A stretch of DNA of 64,000 nt, taken from assembly GCA_036172665.1 (NCBI GenBank), contig CM069873.1, forward strand, positions 42,502,001-42,566,000. Direction: 5' to 3'. The notes under the pieces are model-generated. The model was given only the letters and a program-made list of their open reading frames with translations. It did not search any database and had not been told where the DNA came from. The stretch comes from Prosopocoilus inquinatus. Lineage: Eukaryota > Arthropoda > Insecta > Coleoptera > Lucanidae. Positions 41,040 through 55,061 of this stretch are shown piece after piece. The position numbers and the translations under genes were made by a program. The first letter of the stretch is position 1. Each line of letters starts with the position of its first letter.

Positions 41040-42990
41040 CATGATAGATGAGTAAGGATCGATTACATTCATCACAGGAACTACGCTAATACGTGTTGTT
41101 TCGTTTAAAACTATTTCCAGCTTCTGCTGCGTCCGAAAATTTCGTATCTCACATCAGAGTTACTGGAGTCCATCGAAACGTCAAATAACATAGTAGATAA
41201 GTAAGGATCGATTAGATACATCACAGGAACAACGCTAATACGTGTTGTTTCGTTCAAAACTATTTCCAGCTTCTGCTGCGTCCGAGAACATTGTATCTCA
41301 CATCAGAGTTACTGGAGTCCATCGAAACGTCAAATAACATAGTAGATAAGTAAGGATCGATTAGATACATCACAGGAACAACGCTAATACGTGTTGTTTC
41401 GTTCAAAACTATTTCCAGCTTCTGCTGCGTCCGAGAACTTCGTTTCTCACATCAGGGTTACTGGAGTCCATCCAAACGTCAAATAACATGATAGATAAGT
41501 AAGGATCGATTATATACAGCACAGGAACAACGCTAATGCGTGTTGTTTCGTTTAAAACTATTTCCAGCTTCTGCTGCGTCCGATAATTTCGTATCTCACA
41601 TCAGAGTTACTGGAGTCCATCGAAACGTCAAATAACATAGTAGATAAGTAAGGATCGATTAGATACATCACAGGAACAACGCTAATACGTGTTGTTTCGT
41701 TCAAAACTATTTCCAGCTTCTGCTGCGTCCGAGAACATTGTATCTCACATCAGAGTTACTGGAGTCCATTCAAACGTCAAATAACATGATAGATGAGTAA
41801 GGATCGATTAGATACATCACAGGAACAACGCTAATGCGTGTTGTTTCGTTTAAAACTATTTCTAGCTTCAGCTGCGCCCGAGAACTTCGTATCTCACATC
41901 AAAGTTACTGGAGTCCATCGAAACGCCAAATAACATGATAAATGAGTAAGGATCGATTAGATACATCACAGGAACAACGCTAATGCGTGTTGTTTCGTTT
42001 AAAACTATTTCCAGCTTCCGCTGCGTCCGAAAATTTCGTATCTCACATTAGAGTTACTGGAGTCCATCGAAACGTCAAATAACATGATAGATGAGTAAGG
42101 ATCGATTAGATACATCACAGGAACAACGCTAATGCGTGTTGTTTCGTTTAAAACTATCTCCAGCTTCTGCTGCGTCCGAAAACTTTGTATCTCACATCAG
42201 AGTTACTGGAGTCCATCCAAACGTCAAATAACATGATAGATAAGTAAGGATCGATTAGATACATCACAGGAACAACGCTAATACGTGTTGTTTCGTTCAA
42301 AACTATTTCCAGCTTCTGCTGCGTCCGAGAACTTTTTATCTCACATCAGAGTTACTGGAGTGCATCCAAACGTCAAATAACATGATAGATGAGTAAGGAT
42401 CGATTAGATACATCACAAGAACAACGCTAATACGTGTTGTTTCGTTTAAAACTATTTCCAGCTTCTGCTGCGTCCTAGAGCTTTGTATCTCACATCAGAG
42501 TTACTGGAGTCCATCCAAACGTCAAATAACATGATGGGTGAGTAAGGATCGATTAGATACATCACAGGAACAACGCTAATGCGTGTTGTTTCATTTAAAA
42601 CTATTTCCAGCTTCTGCTGCGTCCGAGAACTTCGTTTCTCACATCAAGGTTACTGGAGTCCATCCAAACGTCAAATAACATGATAGATAAGTAAGGATCG
42701 ATTAGATACAGCACAGGAACAACGCTAATGCGTGTTGTTTCGTTTAAAACTATTTCCAGCTTCAGCTGCGTCCGAGAACTTCGTATCTCACATCAAAGTT
42801 ACTGGAGTCCATCGAAACGCCAAATAACATGATAGATGAGTAAGGATCGATTAGATACAGCACAGGAACAACACTAATGCGTGTTGTTTCGTTTAAAACT
42901 ATTTCCAGCTCCTGCTGCGTCCAAAACCTTCGTATCTCACATCAGAGTTACTAGAGTCCATCGAAACGTCAAATAATATGATAGATGAGT
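41040..42990. repeat. 36-monomer offset pair in block C, copy 2
   Basis: Partner of 35,690-37,500. It retains a gatgggtgag monomer (42,532) that copy 1 lacks, so from there the offset grows by 149 bp. After that the acagcac/ccaaaaccttcg monomers again align. Confidence 0.8.
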
Positions 42991-43535
42991 AAGGATCGAT
43001 TAGATACATCACAGGAACAACGCTAATACGTGTTGTTTCGTTCAAAACTATTTCCAGCTTCTGCTGCGTCCGAAAACTTTGTATCTCACATCAGAGTTAC
43101 TGGAGTCCATCGAAACGCCAAATAACATGATAGATGAGTAAGGATCGATTAGATACATCACAGGAACAACGCTAATGCGTGTTGTTTCGTTTAAAACTAT
43201 TTCCAGCTTCTGCTGCGTCCGAAAATTTCGTATCTCACATCAGAGTTACTGGTGTCCATCGAAACGTCAAATAACATAGTAGATAAGTAAGGATCGATTA
43301 GATACATCACAGGAACAACGCTAATACGTGTTGTTTCGTTCAAAACTATTTCCAGCTTCTGCTGCGTCCGAGAACATTGTATCTCACATCAGAGTTACTG
43401 GAGTCCATTCAAACGTCAAATAACATGATAGAAGAGTAAGGATCGATTAGATACATCACAGTAACAACGCTAATGCGTGTTGTTTCGTTTAAAACTATTT
43501 CTAGCTTCAGCTGCGCCCGAGAACTTCGTATCTCA

Positions 43536-43548
43536 CATCACACAAGTT
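43536..43548. repeat. 3-bp insertion monomer, first of four copies
   Basis: The usual catcaaagttac reads catcacacaagttac, a 3-bp gain. The same change occurs at 44,731, 53,232 and 55,023. The spacings are 8 monomers + 3, 57 monomers + 8, and 12 monomers + 3. These are copies of one event spread by duplication, and they make useful tags for relating 43-45 kb to 53-55 kb. Confidence 0.9.
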
Positions 43549-45959
43549 ACTGGAGTCCATCGAAACGCCAAATAACATGATAAATGAGTAAGGATCGATT
43601 AGATACATCACAGGAACAACGCTAATGCGTGTTGTTTCGTTTAAAACTATTTCCAGCTTCTGCTGCGTCCGAAAATTTCGTATCTCACATTAGAGTTACT
43701 GGAGTCCATCGAAACGTCAAATAACATGATAGATGAGTAAGGATCGATTAGATACATCACAGGAACAACGCTAATACGTGCTGTTTCATTTAAAACTATT
43801 TCCAGCTTCAACTGCGTCCGAGAACTTTGTATCTCACATCAGAGCTACTGGAGTCCATCCAAACGTCAGATAACATGATAGATAAGTAAGGATCGATTAG
43901 ATACATCACAGGAACAACGCTAATACGTGTTGTTTCGTTCATAACTATTTCCAGCTTCTGCTGCGTCCGAGAACTTTGTATCTCACATCAGAGTTACTGG
44001 AGTCCATCCAAACGTCAGATAACATGATAGATGAGTAAGGATCGATTATATACATCACAGGAACAACGCTAATACGTGTTGTTTCGTTTAAAACTATTTC
44101 CAGCTTCTGCTGCGTCCGAAAATTTCGTATCTCACATTAGAGTTACTGGAGTCCATCGAAACGTCAAATAACATGATAGATGAGTAAGGATCGATTAGAT
44201 ACATCACAGGAACAACGCTAATACGTGTTGTTTCGTTCAAAACTATTTCCAGCTTCTGCTGCGTCCGAGAACTTTGTATCTCACCTCAGAGTTACTGGAG
44301 TGCATCCAAACGTCAAATAACATGATAGATGAGCAAGGATCGATTAGATACATCACAGGAACAAAGCTAATGCGTGTTGTTTCATTTAAAACTATTTCCA
44401 GCTTCTGCTGCGTCCGAAAATTTCGTATCTCACATCAGAGTTACTGGTGTCCATCGAAACGTCAAATAACATAGTAGATAAGTAAGGATCGATTAGATAC
44501 ATCACAGGAACAACGCTAATACGTGTTGTTTCGTTCAAAACTATTTCCAGCTTCTGCTGCGTCCGAGAACATTGTATCTCACATCAGAGTTACTGGAGTC
44601 CATTCAAACGTCAAATAACATGATAGAAGAGTAAGGATCGATTAGATACATCACAGTAACAACGCTAATGCGTGTTGTTTCGTTTAAAACTATTTCTAGC
44701 TTCAGCTGCGCCCGAGAACTTCGTATCTCACATCACACAAGTTACTGGAGTCCATCGAAACGCCAAATAACATGATAAATGAGTAAGGATCGATTAGATA
44801 CATCACAGGAACAACGCTAATGCGTGTTGTTTCGTTTAGAACAATCTCCAGCTTCTGCTGCGTCCGAAAATTTGTATCTCACATCAGAGTTACTGGAGTC
44901 CATCCAAACGTCAAATAACATGATAGATGAGTAAGGATCGATTAGATACATCACAGGAACAACGCTAATAAGTGTTGTTTCGTTTAAAACTATTTCCAGC
45001 TTCTGCTGCGTCCGAAAACTTTGTATCTCACATCAGAGCTACTGGAGTCCATCCAAACGTCAGATAACATGATAGATAAGTAAGGATCGATTAGATACAT
45101 CACAGGAACAACGCTAATACGTGTTGTTTCGTTCATAACTATTTCCAGCTTCTGCTGCGTCCGAGAACTTTGTATCTCACATCAGAGTTACTGGAGTCCA
45201 TCCAAACGTCAGATAACATGATAGATGAGTAAGGATCGATTATATACATCACAGGAACAACGCTAATACGTGTTGTTTCGTTTAAAACTATTTCCAGCTT
45301 CTGCTGCGTCCGTAAATTTCGTATCTCACATTAGAGTTACTGGAGTCCATCGAAACGTCAAATAACATGATAGATGAGTAAGGATCGATTAGATACATCA
45401 CAGGAACAACGCTAATGCGTGTTGTTTCGTTTAGAACAATCTCCAGCTTCTGCTGCGTCCGAAAATTTGTATCTCACATCAGAGTTACTGGAGACCATCC
45501 AAACGTCAAATAACATGATAGATAAGTAAGGATCGATTAGATACATCACAGGAACAACGCTAATAGGTGTTGTTTCGTTCAAAACTATTTCCAGCTTCTG
45601 CTGCGTCCGAAAATTTCGTATCTCACCTCAGAGTTACTGGAGTGCATCCAAACGTCAAATAACATGATAGATGAGCAAGGATCGATTAGATACATCACAG
45701 GAACAACGCTAATGCGTGTTGTTTCATTTAAAACTATTTCCAGCTTCTGCTGCGTCCGAAAATTTCGTATCTCACATCAGAGTTACTGGTGTCCATCGAA
45801 ACGTCAAATAACATAGTAGATAAGTAAGGATCGATTAGATACATCACAGGAACAACGCTAATACGTGTTGTTTCGTTCAAAACTATTTCCAGCTTCTGCT
45901 GCGTCCGGGAACATTGTATCTCACATCAGAGTTACTGGAGTCCATTCAAACGTCAAATA

Positions 45960-48940
45960 ACATGATAGATGAGTAAGGATCGATTAGATACATCACAGGA
46001 ACAACGCTAATACGTGCTGTTTCATTTAAAACTATTTCCAGCTTCAACTGCGTCCGAGAACTTCGTATCTCACATCAAAGTTACTGGAGTTCATCGAAAC
46101 GCCAAATAACATGATAGATGAGTAAGGATCGATTAGATACATCACAGGAACAACGCTAATGCGTGTTGTTTCATTTAAAACTATTTCCAGCTTCAGCTGG
46201 GTCCGAGAATTTCGTATCTCACTTCAGAGTTGCTGGAGCCCATCCAAACGTCAAATAACATGATAGATGAGTAAGGATCGATTACATTCATCACAGGAAC
46301 TACGCTAATACGTGTTGTTTCGTTTAAAACTATTTCCAGTTTCTGCTGCGTCCGAAAACGTCGTATCTCACATCAGAGTTACTGGAGTTCATCGAAACGT
46401 CAAATAACATGATAGATAAGTAAGGATCGATTAGATACAGCACAGGAACAACACTAATGCGTGTTGTTTCGTTTAAAACTATTTCCAGCTCCTGCTGCGT
46501 CCAAAACCTTCGTATCTCACATCAGAGTTACTAGAGTCCATCGAAACGTCAAATAACATGATAGATGAGTAAGGATCGATTAGATACATCACAGGAACAA
46601 CGCTAATGCGTGTTGTTTCGTTTAAAACTATCTCCAGCTTCTGCTGCGTCCGAAAACTTTGTATCTCACATCAGAGTTACTGGAGTCCATCCAAACGTCA
46701 GATAACATGATAGATAAGTAAGGATCGATTAGATACATCACAGGAACAACGCTAATACGTGTTGTTTCGTTCAAAACTATTTCCAGCTTCTGCTGCGTCC
46801 GAGAACTTTGTATCTCACATCAGAGTTACTGGAGTCCATCCAAACGTCAAATAACATGATAGATGAGTAAGGATCGATTAGATACATCACAGGAACAACG
46901 CTAATACGTGTTGTTTCGTTTAAAACTATTTCCAGCTTCTGCTGCGTCCGAAAATTTCGTATCTCACATTAGAGTTACTGGAGTCCATCGAAACGTCAAA
47001 TAACATGATAGATGAGTAAGGATCGATTAGATACATCACAGGAACAACGCTAATACGTGCTGTTTCATTTAAAACTATTTCCAGCTTCAACTGCGTCCGA
47101 GAACTTCGTATCTCACATCAAAGTTACTGGAGTTCATCGAAACGCCAAATAACATGATAGATGAGTAAGGATCGATTAGATACATCACAGGAACAACGCT
47201 AATGCGTCTTGTTTCATTTAAAACTATTTCCAGCTTCAGCTGGGTCCGAGAACTTCGTATCTCACTTCAGAGTTGCTGGAGCCCATCCAAACGTCAAATA
47301 ACATGATAGATGAGTAAGGATCGATTACATTCAACACAGGAACTACGCTAATACGTGTTGTTTCATTTAAAACTATTTCCAGCTTCTGCTGCGTCCGAAA
47401 AATTTGTATCTCACATCAGAGTTACTGGAGTCCGTCCAAACGTCAAATAACATGATAGATAAGTAAGGATCGATTAGATACATCACAGGAACAACTCTAA
47501 TACGTGTTGTTTCGTTCAAAACTATTTCCAGCTTCTGCTGCGTCCGAGAACTTTTTATCTCACATCAGAGTTACTGGAGTGCATCCAAACGTCAAATAAC
47601 ATTCTAGATGAGTAAGGATCGATTAGATACATCACAGGAACAACGCTAATGCGTGTTGTTTCATTTAAAACTATTTCCAGCTTCTGCTGCGTCCGAAAAT
47701 TTCGTATCTCACATTAGAGTTATTGGAGTCCATCGAAACGTCAAATAACATAGTAGCTAAATAAGGATCGATTAGATACATCACAGGAACAACGCTAATA
47801 CGTGTTGTTTCGTTCAAAACTATTTCCAGCTTCTGCTGCGTCCGAAAACTTTGTATCTCACATCAGAGTTACTGGAGTCCATCGAAACGTCAAATAACAT
47901 AGTAGATAAGTAAGGATCGATTAGATACATCACAGGAACTGCGCTAATACGTGTTGTTTCGTTCAAAACTATTTCCAGCTTCTGCTGCCTCCGAGAACAT
48001 TGTATCTCACATCAGAGTTACTGGAGGCCATTCAAACGTCAAATAACATGATAGATGAGTAAGGATCGATTAGATACATCACAGGAACAACGCTAATGCG
48101 TGTTGTTTCGTTTAAAACTATTTCCAGCTTCAGCTGCGCCCGAGAACTTCGTATCTCACATCAAAGTTACTGGAGTCCATCGAAACGCCAAATAACATGA
48201 TAAATGAGTAAGGATCGATTAGATACATCACAGGAACAACGCTAATGCGTGTTGTTTCGTTTAAAGCTATTTCCAGCTTCTGCTGCGTCCGAAAATTTCG
48301 TATCTCACATTAGAGTTACTGGAGTCCATCGAAACGTCAAATAGCATGATAGATGAGTAAGGATCGATTAGATACATCACAGGAACAACGCTAATGCGTG
48401 TTGTTTCATTTAAAACTATTTCCAGCTTCTGCTGCGTCCGAAAATTTCGTATCTCACATCAGAGTTACTGGAGTCCATCGAAACGTCAAATAACATAGTA
48501 GATAAGAAAGGATCGATTAGATACAGCACAGGAACAACACTAATGCGTGTTGTTTCGTTTAAAACTATTTCCAGCTCCTGCTGCGTCCAAAAACTTCGTA
48601 TCTCACATCAGAGTTACTAGAGTCCATCGAAACGTCAAATAACATAGTAGCTAAATAAGGATCGATTAGATACATCACAGGAACAACGCTAGTACGTGTT
48701 GTTTCGTTCAAAACTATTTCCAGCTTCTGCTGCGTCCGAAAACTTTGTATCTCTCATCAGAGTTACTGGAGTCCATCGAAACGCCAAATAACATGATAGA
48801 TGAGTAAGGATCGATTAGATACATCACAGGAACAACGCTAATGCGTGTTGTTTCGTTTAAAATTATCTCCAGCTTCTGCTGCGTCCGAAAACTTTGTATC
48901 TCACATCAGAGCTACTGGAGTCCATCCAAACGTCAGATAA
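45960..48940. repeat. 20-monomer segment, copy 1 of a 9,102-bp-apart pair
   Basis: Aligns with 55,062-58,040. Shared rare markers are ccagtttctg with gaaaacgtcg near 46,338, cattctagatgag near 47,600, aactgcgctaatacg near 47,937, tttaaagctattt at 48,260, gataagaaagg near 48,502 and aaaattatctcc near 48,860. The offset of 9,102 bp is 61 x 149 plus 13, exactly explained by the intervening +7, +3 and +3 insertions. A few later substitutions distinguish the copies, for example gcgtcttgtttc at 47,204 here versus gcgtgttgtttc. Confidence 0.85.
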
Positions 48941-51900
48941 CATGATAGATAAGTAAGGATCGATTAGATACATCACAGGAACAACGCTAATACGTGTTGT
49001 TTCGTTCATAACTATTTCCAGCTTCTGCTGCGTCCGAGAACTTTGTATCTCACATCAGAGTTACTGGAGTCCATCCAAACGTCAAATAACATGATAGATG
49101 AGTAAGGATCGATTAGATACATCACAGGAACAACGCTAATACGTGTTGTTTCGTTTAAAACTATTTCCAGCTTCTGCTGCGTCCGAAAATTTCGTATCTC
49201 ACATTAGAGTTACTGGAGTCCATCGAAACGTCAAATAACATGATAGATGAGTAAGGATCGATTAGATACATCACAGGAACAACGATAATGCGTGTTGTTT
49301 CGTTTAGAACAATCTCCAGCTTCTGCTGCGTCCGAAAACATTGTATCTCACATCAGAGTTACTGGAGACCATCCAAACGTCAAATAACATGATAGATAAG
49401 TAAGGATCGATTAGATACATCACAGGAACAACGCTAATACGTGTTGTTTCGTTCAAAACTATTTCCAGCTTCTGCTGCGTCCGAAAATTTCGTATCTCAC
49501 ATTAGAGTTACTGGAGTCCATCGAAACGTCAAATAACATCGTAGCTAAGTAAGGATCGATTAGATACATCACAGGAACAACACTAATGCGTGCTGTTTCG
49601 TTTAAAACTATTTCCAGCTCCTGCTGCGTCCAAAAACTTCGTATCTCACATCAGAGTTACTAGAGTCCATCGAAACGTCGAATAACATGATAGATGAGTA
49701 AGGATCGATTAGATACATCACAGGAACAACGCTAATACGTGTTGTTTCGTTCAAAACTATTTCCAGCTTCTGCTGCGTCCGAAAACTTTGTATCTCACAT
49801 CAGAGTTACTGGAGTCCATCGAAACGCCAAATAACATGATAGATGAGTAAGGATCGATTAGATACATCACAGGAACAACGCTAATGCGTGTTGTTTCGTT
49901 TAGAACTATCTCCAGCTTCTGCTGCGTCCGAAAACTTTGTATCTCACATCAGAGTTACTGGAGTCCATCCAAACGTCAGATAACATGATAGTTTTGTAAG
50001 GATCGATTAGATACATCACAGGAACAACGCTAATACGTGTTGTTTCGTTCATAACTATTTCCAGCTTCTGCTGCGTCCGAGAACTTTGTATCTCTCATCA
50101 GAGTTACTGGAGTCCATCGAAACGTCAAATAACATGATAGATGAGTAAGGATCGATTAGATACATCACAGGAACAACGCTAATACGTGTTGTTTCGTTTA
50201 AAACTATTTCCAGCTTCTGCTGCGTCCGAAAACTTTGTATCTCACATCAGAGCTACTGGAGTCCATCCAAACGTCAGATAACATGATAGATAAGTAAGGA
50301 TCGATTAGATACATCACAGGAACAACGCACAACGCTAATACGTGTTGTTTCGTTCATAACTATTTCCAGCTTCTGCTGCGTCCGAGAACTTTGTATCTCA
50401 CATCAGAGTTACTGGAGTCCATCCAAACGTCAAATAACATGATAGATGAGTAAGGATCGATTAGATACATCACAGGAACAACGCTAATACGTGTTGTTTC
50501 GTTTAAAACTATTTCCAGCTTCTGCTGCGTCCGAAAATTTCGTATCTCACATTAGAGTTACTGGAGTCCATCGAAACGTCAAATAACATGATAGATGAGT
50601 AAGGATCGATTAGATACATCACAGGAACAACGCTAATGCGTGTTGTTTCGTTTAGAACAATCTCCAGCTTCTGCTGCGTCCGAAAACTTTGTATCTCACA
50701 TCAGAGTTACTGGAGAACATCCAAACGTCAAATAACATGATAGATAAGTAAGGATCGATTAGATACATCACAGGAACAACGCTAATACGTGTTGTTTCGT
50801 TCAAAACTATTTCCAGCTTCTGCTGCGTCCGAAAATTTCGTATCTCACATTAGAGTTACTGGAGTCCATCGAAACGTCAAATAACATCGTAGCTAAGTAA
50901 GGATCGATTAGATACATCACAGGAACAACACTAATGCGTGCTGTTTCGTTTAAAACTATTTCCAGCTCCTGCTGCGTCCAAAAACTTCGTATCTCACATC
51001 AGAGTTACTAGAGTCCATCGAAACGTCAAATAACATGATAGATGAGTAAGGATCGATTAGATACATCACAGGAACAACGCTAATACGTGTTGTTTCGTTC
51101 AAAACTATTTCCAGCTTCTGCTGCGTCCGAAAACTTTGTATCTCACATCAGAGTTACTGGAGTCCATCGAAACGCCAAATAACATGATAGATGAGTAAGG
51201 ATCGATTAGATACATCACAGGAACAACGCTAATGCGTGTTGTTTCGTTTAAAACTATCTCCAGCTTCTGCTGCGTCCGAAAACTTTGTATCTCACATCAG
51301 AGTTACTGGAGTCCATCCAAACGTCAGATAACATGATAGTTTTGTAAGGATCGATTAGATACATCACAGGAACAACGCTAATACGTGTTGTTTCGTTCAT
51401 AACTATTTCCAGCTTCTGCTGCGTCCGAGAACTTTGTATCTCTCATCAGAGTTACTGGAGTCCATCGAAACGTCAAATAACATGATAGATGAGTAAGGAT
51501 CGATTAGATACATCACAGGAACAACGCTAATACGTGTTGTTTCTTTTAAAACTATTTCCAGCTTCTGCTGCGTCCGAAAACTTTGTATCTCACATCAGAG
51601 CTACTGGAGTCCATCCAAACGTCAGATAACATGATAGATAAGTAAGGATCGATTAGATACATCACAGGAACAACGCTAATACGTGTTGTTTCGTTCATAA
51701 CTATTTCCAGCTTCTGCTGCGTCCGAGAACTTTGTATCTCACATCAGAGTTACTGGAGTCCATCCAAACGTCAAATAACATGATAGATGAGTAAGGATCG
51801 ATTAGATACATCACAGGAACAACGCTAATACGTGTTGTTTCGTTTAAAACTATTTCCAGCTTCTGCTGCGTCCGAAAATTTCGTATCTCACATTAGAGTT

Positions 51901-52650
51901 ACTGGAGTCCATCGAAACGTCAAATAACATGATAGATGAGTAAGGATCGATTAGATACATCACAGGAACAACGCTAATGCGTGTTGTTTCGTTTAGAACA
52001 ATCTCCAGCTTCTGCTGCGTCCGAAAACTTTGTATCTCACATCAGAGTTACTGGAGACCATCCAAACGTCAAATAACATGATAGATAAGTAAGGATCGAT
52101 TAGATACATCACAGGAACAACGCTAATACGTGTTGTTTCGTTCAAAACTATTTCCAGCTTCTGCTGCGTCCGAAAATTTCGTATCTCACATTAGAGTTAC
52201 TGGAGTCCATCGAAACGTCAAATAACATCGTAGCTAAGTAAGGATCGATTAGATACATCACAGGAACAACACTAATGCGTGCTGTTTCGTTTAAAACTAT
52301 TTCCAGCTCCTGCTGCGTCCAAAAACTTCGTATCTCACATCAGAGTTACTAGAGTCCATCGAAACGTCAAATAACATGATAGATGAGTAAGGATCGATTA
52401 GATACATCACAGGAACAACGCTAATACGTGTTGTTTCGTTCAAAACTATTTCCAGCTTCTGCTGCGTCCGAAAACTTTGTATCTCACATCAGAGTTACTG
52501 GAGTCCATCGAAACGCCAAATAACATGATAGATGAGTAAGGATCGATTAGATACATCACAGGAACAACGCTAATGCGTGTTGTTTCGTTTAAAACTATCT
52601 CCAGCTTCTGCTGCGTCCGAAAACTTTGTATCTCACATCAGAGTTACTGG
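48890..52650. repeat. 9-monomer higher-order repeat, nearly three copies (1,341 bp each)
   Basis: Markers recur every 1,341 bp (9 x 149), or 1,348 across the 7-bp insertion. They are gctactgg at 48,911, 50,252 and 51,600; tttagaacaa at 49,303, 50,651 and 51,992; and catcgtagc at 49,537, 50,885 and 52,226. The rare gatagttttgtaagg occurs in the first two copies only (49,991; 51,339). The third copy ends at about 52,650. Parts of the same cassette (gctactgg, gttcataac, tttagaacaatc, ggagaccatcc) also appear near 45.0-45.5 kb and 54.0-54.5 kb, so the 9-mer was assembled from older local sequence. This is the most regular short-period higher-order repeat in the window. Confidence 0.92.
50322..50335. 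repeat. 7-bp tandem duplication (acaacgc x2)
   Basis: The usual acaacgc is doubled to acaacgcacaacgc within one monomer of the second 9-mer copy. It is absent from the first and third copies, so it arose after that amplification, probably by replication slippage. Confidence 0.95.
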
Positions 52651-55061
52651 AGTCCATCCAAACATCAAATAACATGATAGATAAGTAAGGATCGATTAGA
52701 TACATCACAGGAACAACGCTAATACGTGTTGTTTCGTTCAAAACTATTTCCAGCTTCTGCTGCGTCCGAGAACTTTGTATCTCACCTCAGAGTTACTGGA
52801 GTGCATCCAAACGTCAAATAACATGATAGATGAGCAAGGATCGATTAGATACATCACAGGAACAACGCTAATGCGTGTTGTTTCATTTAAAACTATTTCC
52901 AGCTTCTGCTGCGTCCGAAAATTTCGTATCTCACATCAGAGTTACTGGTGTCCATCGAAACGTCAAATAACATAGTAGATAAGTAAGGATCGATTAGATA
53001 CATCACAGGAACAACGCTAATACGTGTTGTTTCGTTCAAAACTATTTCCAGCTTCTGCTGCGTCCGAGAACATTGTATCTCACATCAGAGTTACTGGAGT
53101 CCATTCAAACGTCAAATAACATGATAGATGAGTAAGGATCGATTAGATACATCACAGGAACAACGCTAATGCGTGTTGTTTCGTTTAAAACTATTTCTAG
53201 CTTCAGCTGCGCCCGAGAACTTCGTATCTCACATCACACAAGTTACTGGAGTCCATCGAAACGCCAAATAACATGATAAATGAGTAAGGATCGATTAGAT
53301 ACATCACAGGAACAACGCTAATGCGTGTTGTTTCGTTTAAAACTATTTCCAGCTTCTGCTGCGTCCGAAAATTTCGTATCTCACATTAGAGTTACTGGAG
53401 TCCATCGAAACGTCAAATAACATGATAGATGAGTAAGGATCGATTAGATACATCACAGGAACAACGCTAATACGTGCTGTTTCATTTAAAACTATTTCCA
53501 GCTTCAACTGCGTCCGAGAACTTTGTATCTCACATCAGAGTTACTGGAGTCCATCGAAACGCCAAATAACATGATAGATGAGTAAGGATCGATTAGATAC
53601 ATCACAGGAACAACGCTAATGCGTGTTGTTTCGTTTAAAACTATCTCCAGCTTCTGCTGCGTCCGAAAACTTTGTATCTCACATCAGAGTTACTGGAGTC
53701 CATCCAAACGTCAGATAACATGATAGATAAGTAAGGATCGATTAGATACATCACAGGAACAACGCTAATACGTGTTGTTTCGTTCATAACTATTTCCAGC
53801 TTCTGCTGCGTCCGAGAACTTTGTATCTCACATCAGAGTTACTGGAGTCCATCCAAACGTCAAATAACATGATAGATGAGTAAGGATCGATTAGATACAT
53901 CACAGGAACAACGCTAATACGTGTTGTTTCGTTTAAAACTATTTCCAGCTTCTGCTGCGTCCGAAAACTTTGTATCTCACATCAGAGCTACTGGAGTCCA
54001 TCCAAACGTCAGATAACATGATAGATAAGTAAGGATCGATTAGATACATCACAGGAACAACGCTAATACGTGTTGTTTCGTTCATAACTATTTCCAGCTT
54101 CTGCTGCGTCCGAGAACTTTGTATCTCACATCAGAGTTACTGGAGTCCATCCAAACGTCAGATAACATGATAGATGAGTAAGGATCGATTAGATACATCA
54201 CAGGAACAACGCTAAAACGTGTTGTTTCGTTTAAAACTATTTCCAGCTTCTGCTGCGTCCGAAAATTTCGTATCTCACATTAGAGTTACTGGAGTCCATC
54301 GAAACGTCAAATAACATGATAGATGAGTAAGGATCGATTAGATACATCACAGGAACAACGCTAATGCGTGTTGTTTCGTTTAGAACAATCTCCAGCTTCT
54401 GCTGCGTCCGAAAACTTTGTATCTCACATCAGAGTTACTGGAGACCATCCAAACGTCAAATAACATGATAGATAAGTAAGGATCGATTAGATACATCACA
54501 GGAACAACGCTAATACGTGTTGTTTCGTTCAAAACTATTTCCAGCTTCTGCTGCGTCCGAAAATTTCGTATCTCACCTCAGAGTTACTGGAGTGCATCCA
54601 AACGTCAAATAACATGATAGATGAGGAAGGATCGATTAGATACATCACAGGAACAACGCTAATGCGTGTTGTTTCATTTAAAACTATTTCCAGCTTCTGC
54701 TGCGTCCGAAAATTTCGTATCTCACATCAGAGTTACTGGTGTCCATCGAAACGTCAAATAACATAGTAGATAAGTAAGGATCGATTAGATACATCACAGG
54801 AACAACGCTAATACGTGTTGTTTCGTTCAAAACTATTTCCAGCTTCTGCTGCGTCCGAGAACATTGTATCTCACATCAGAGTTACTGGAGTCCATTCAAA
54901 CGTCAAATAACATGATAGATGAGTAAGGATCGATTAGATACATCACAGGAACAACCCTAATGCGTGTTGTTTCTTTTAAAACTATTTCTAGCTTCAGCTG
55001 CGCCCGAGAACTTCGTATCTCACATCACACAAGTTACTGGAGTCCATCGAAACGTCAAATA

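Noticed and set aside
44274..44474. 66-codon plus-strand frames at 44,274-44,474 and 52,775-52,975
   Set aside because: They exist only because the usual gatgagtaagg is gatgagcaagg in these two duplicated monomers, which removes a stop codon. They are copies of one another through local duplication and are not conserved genes.
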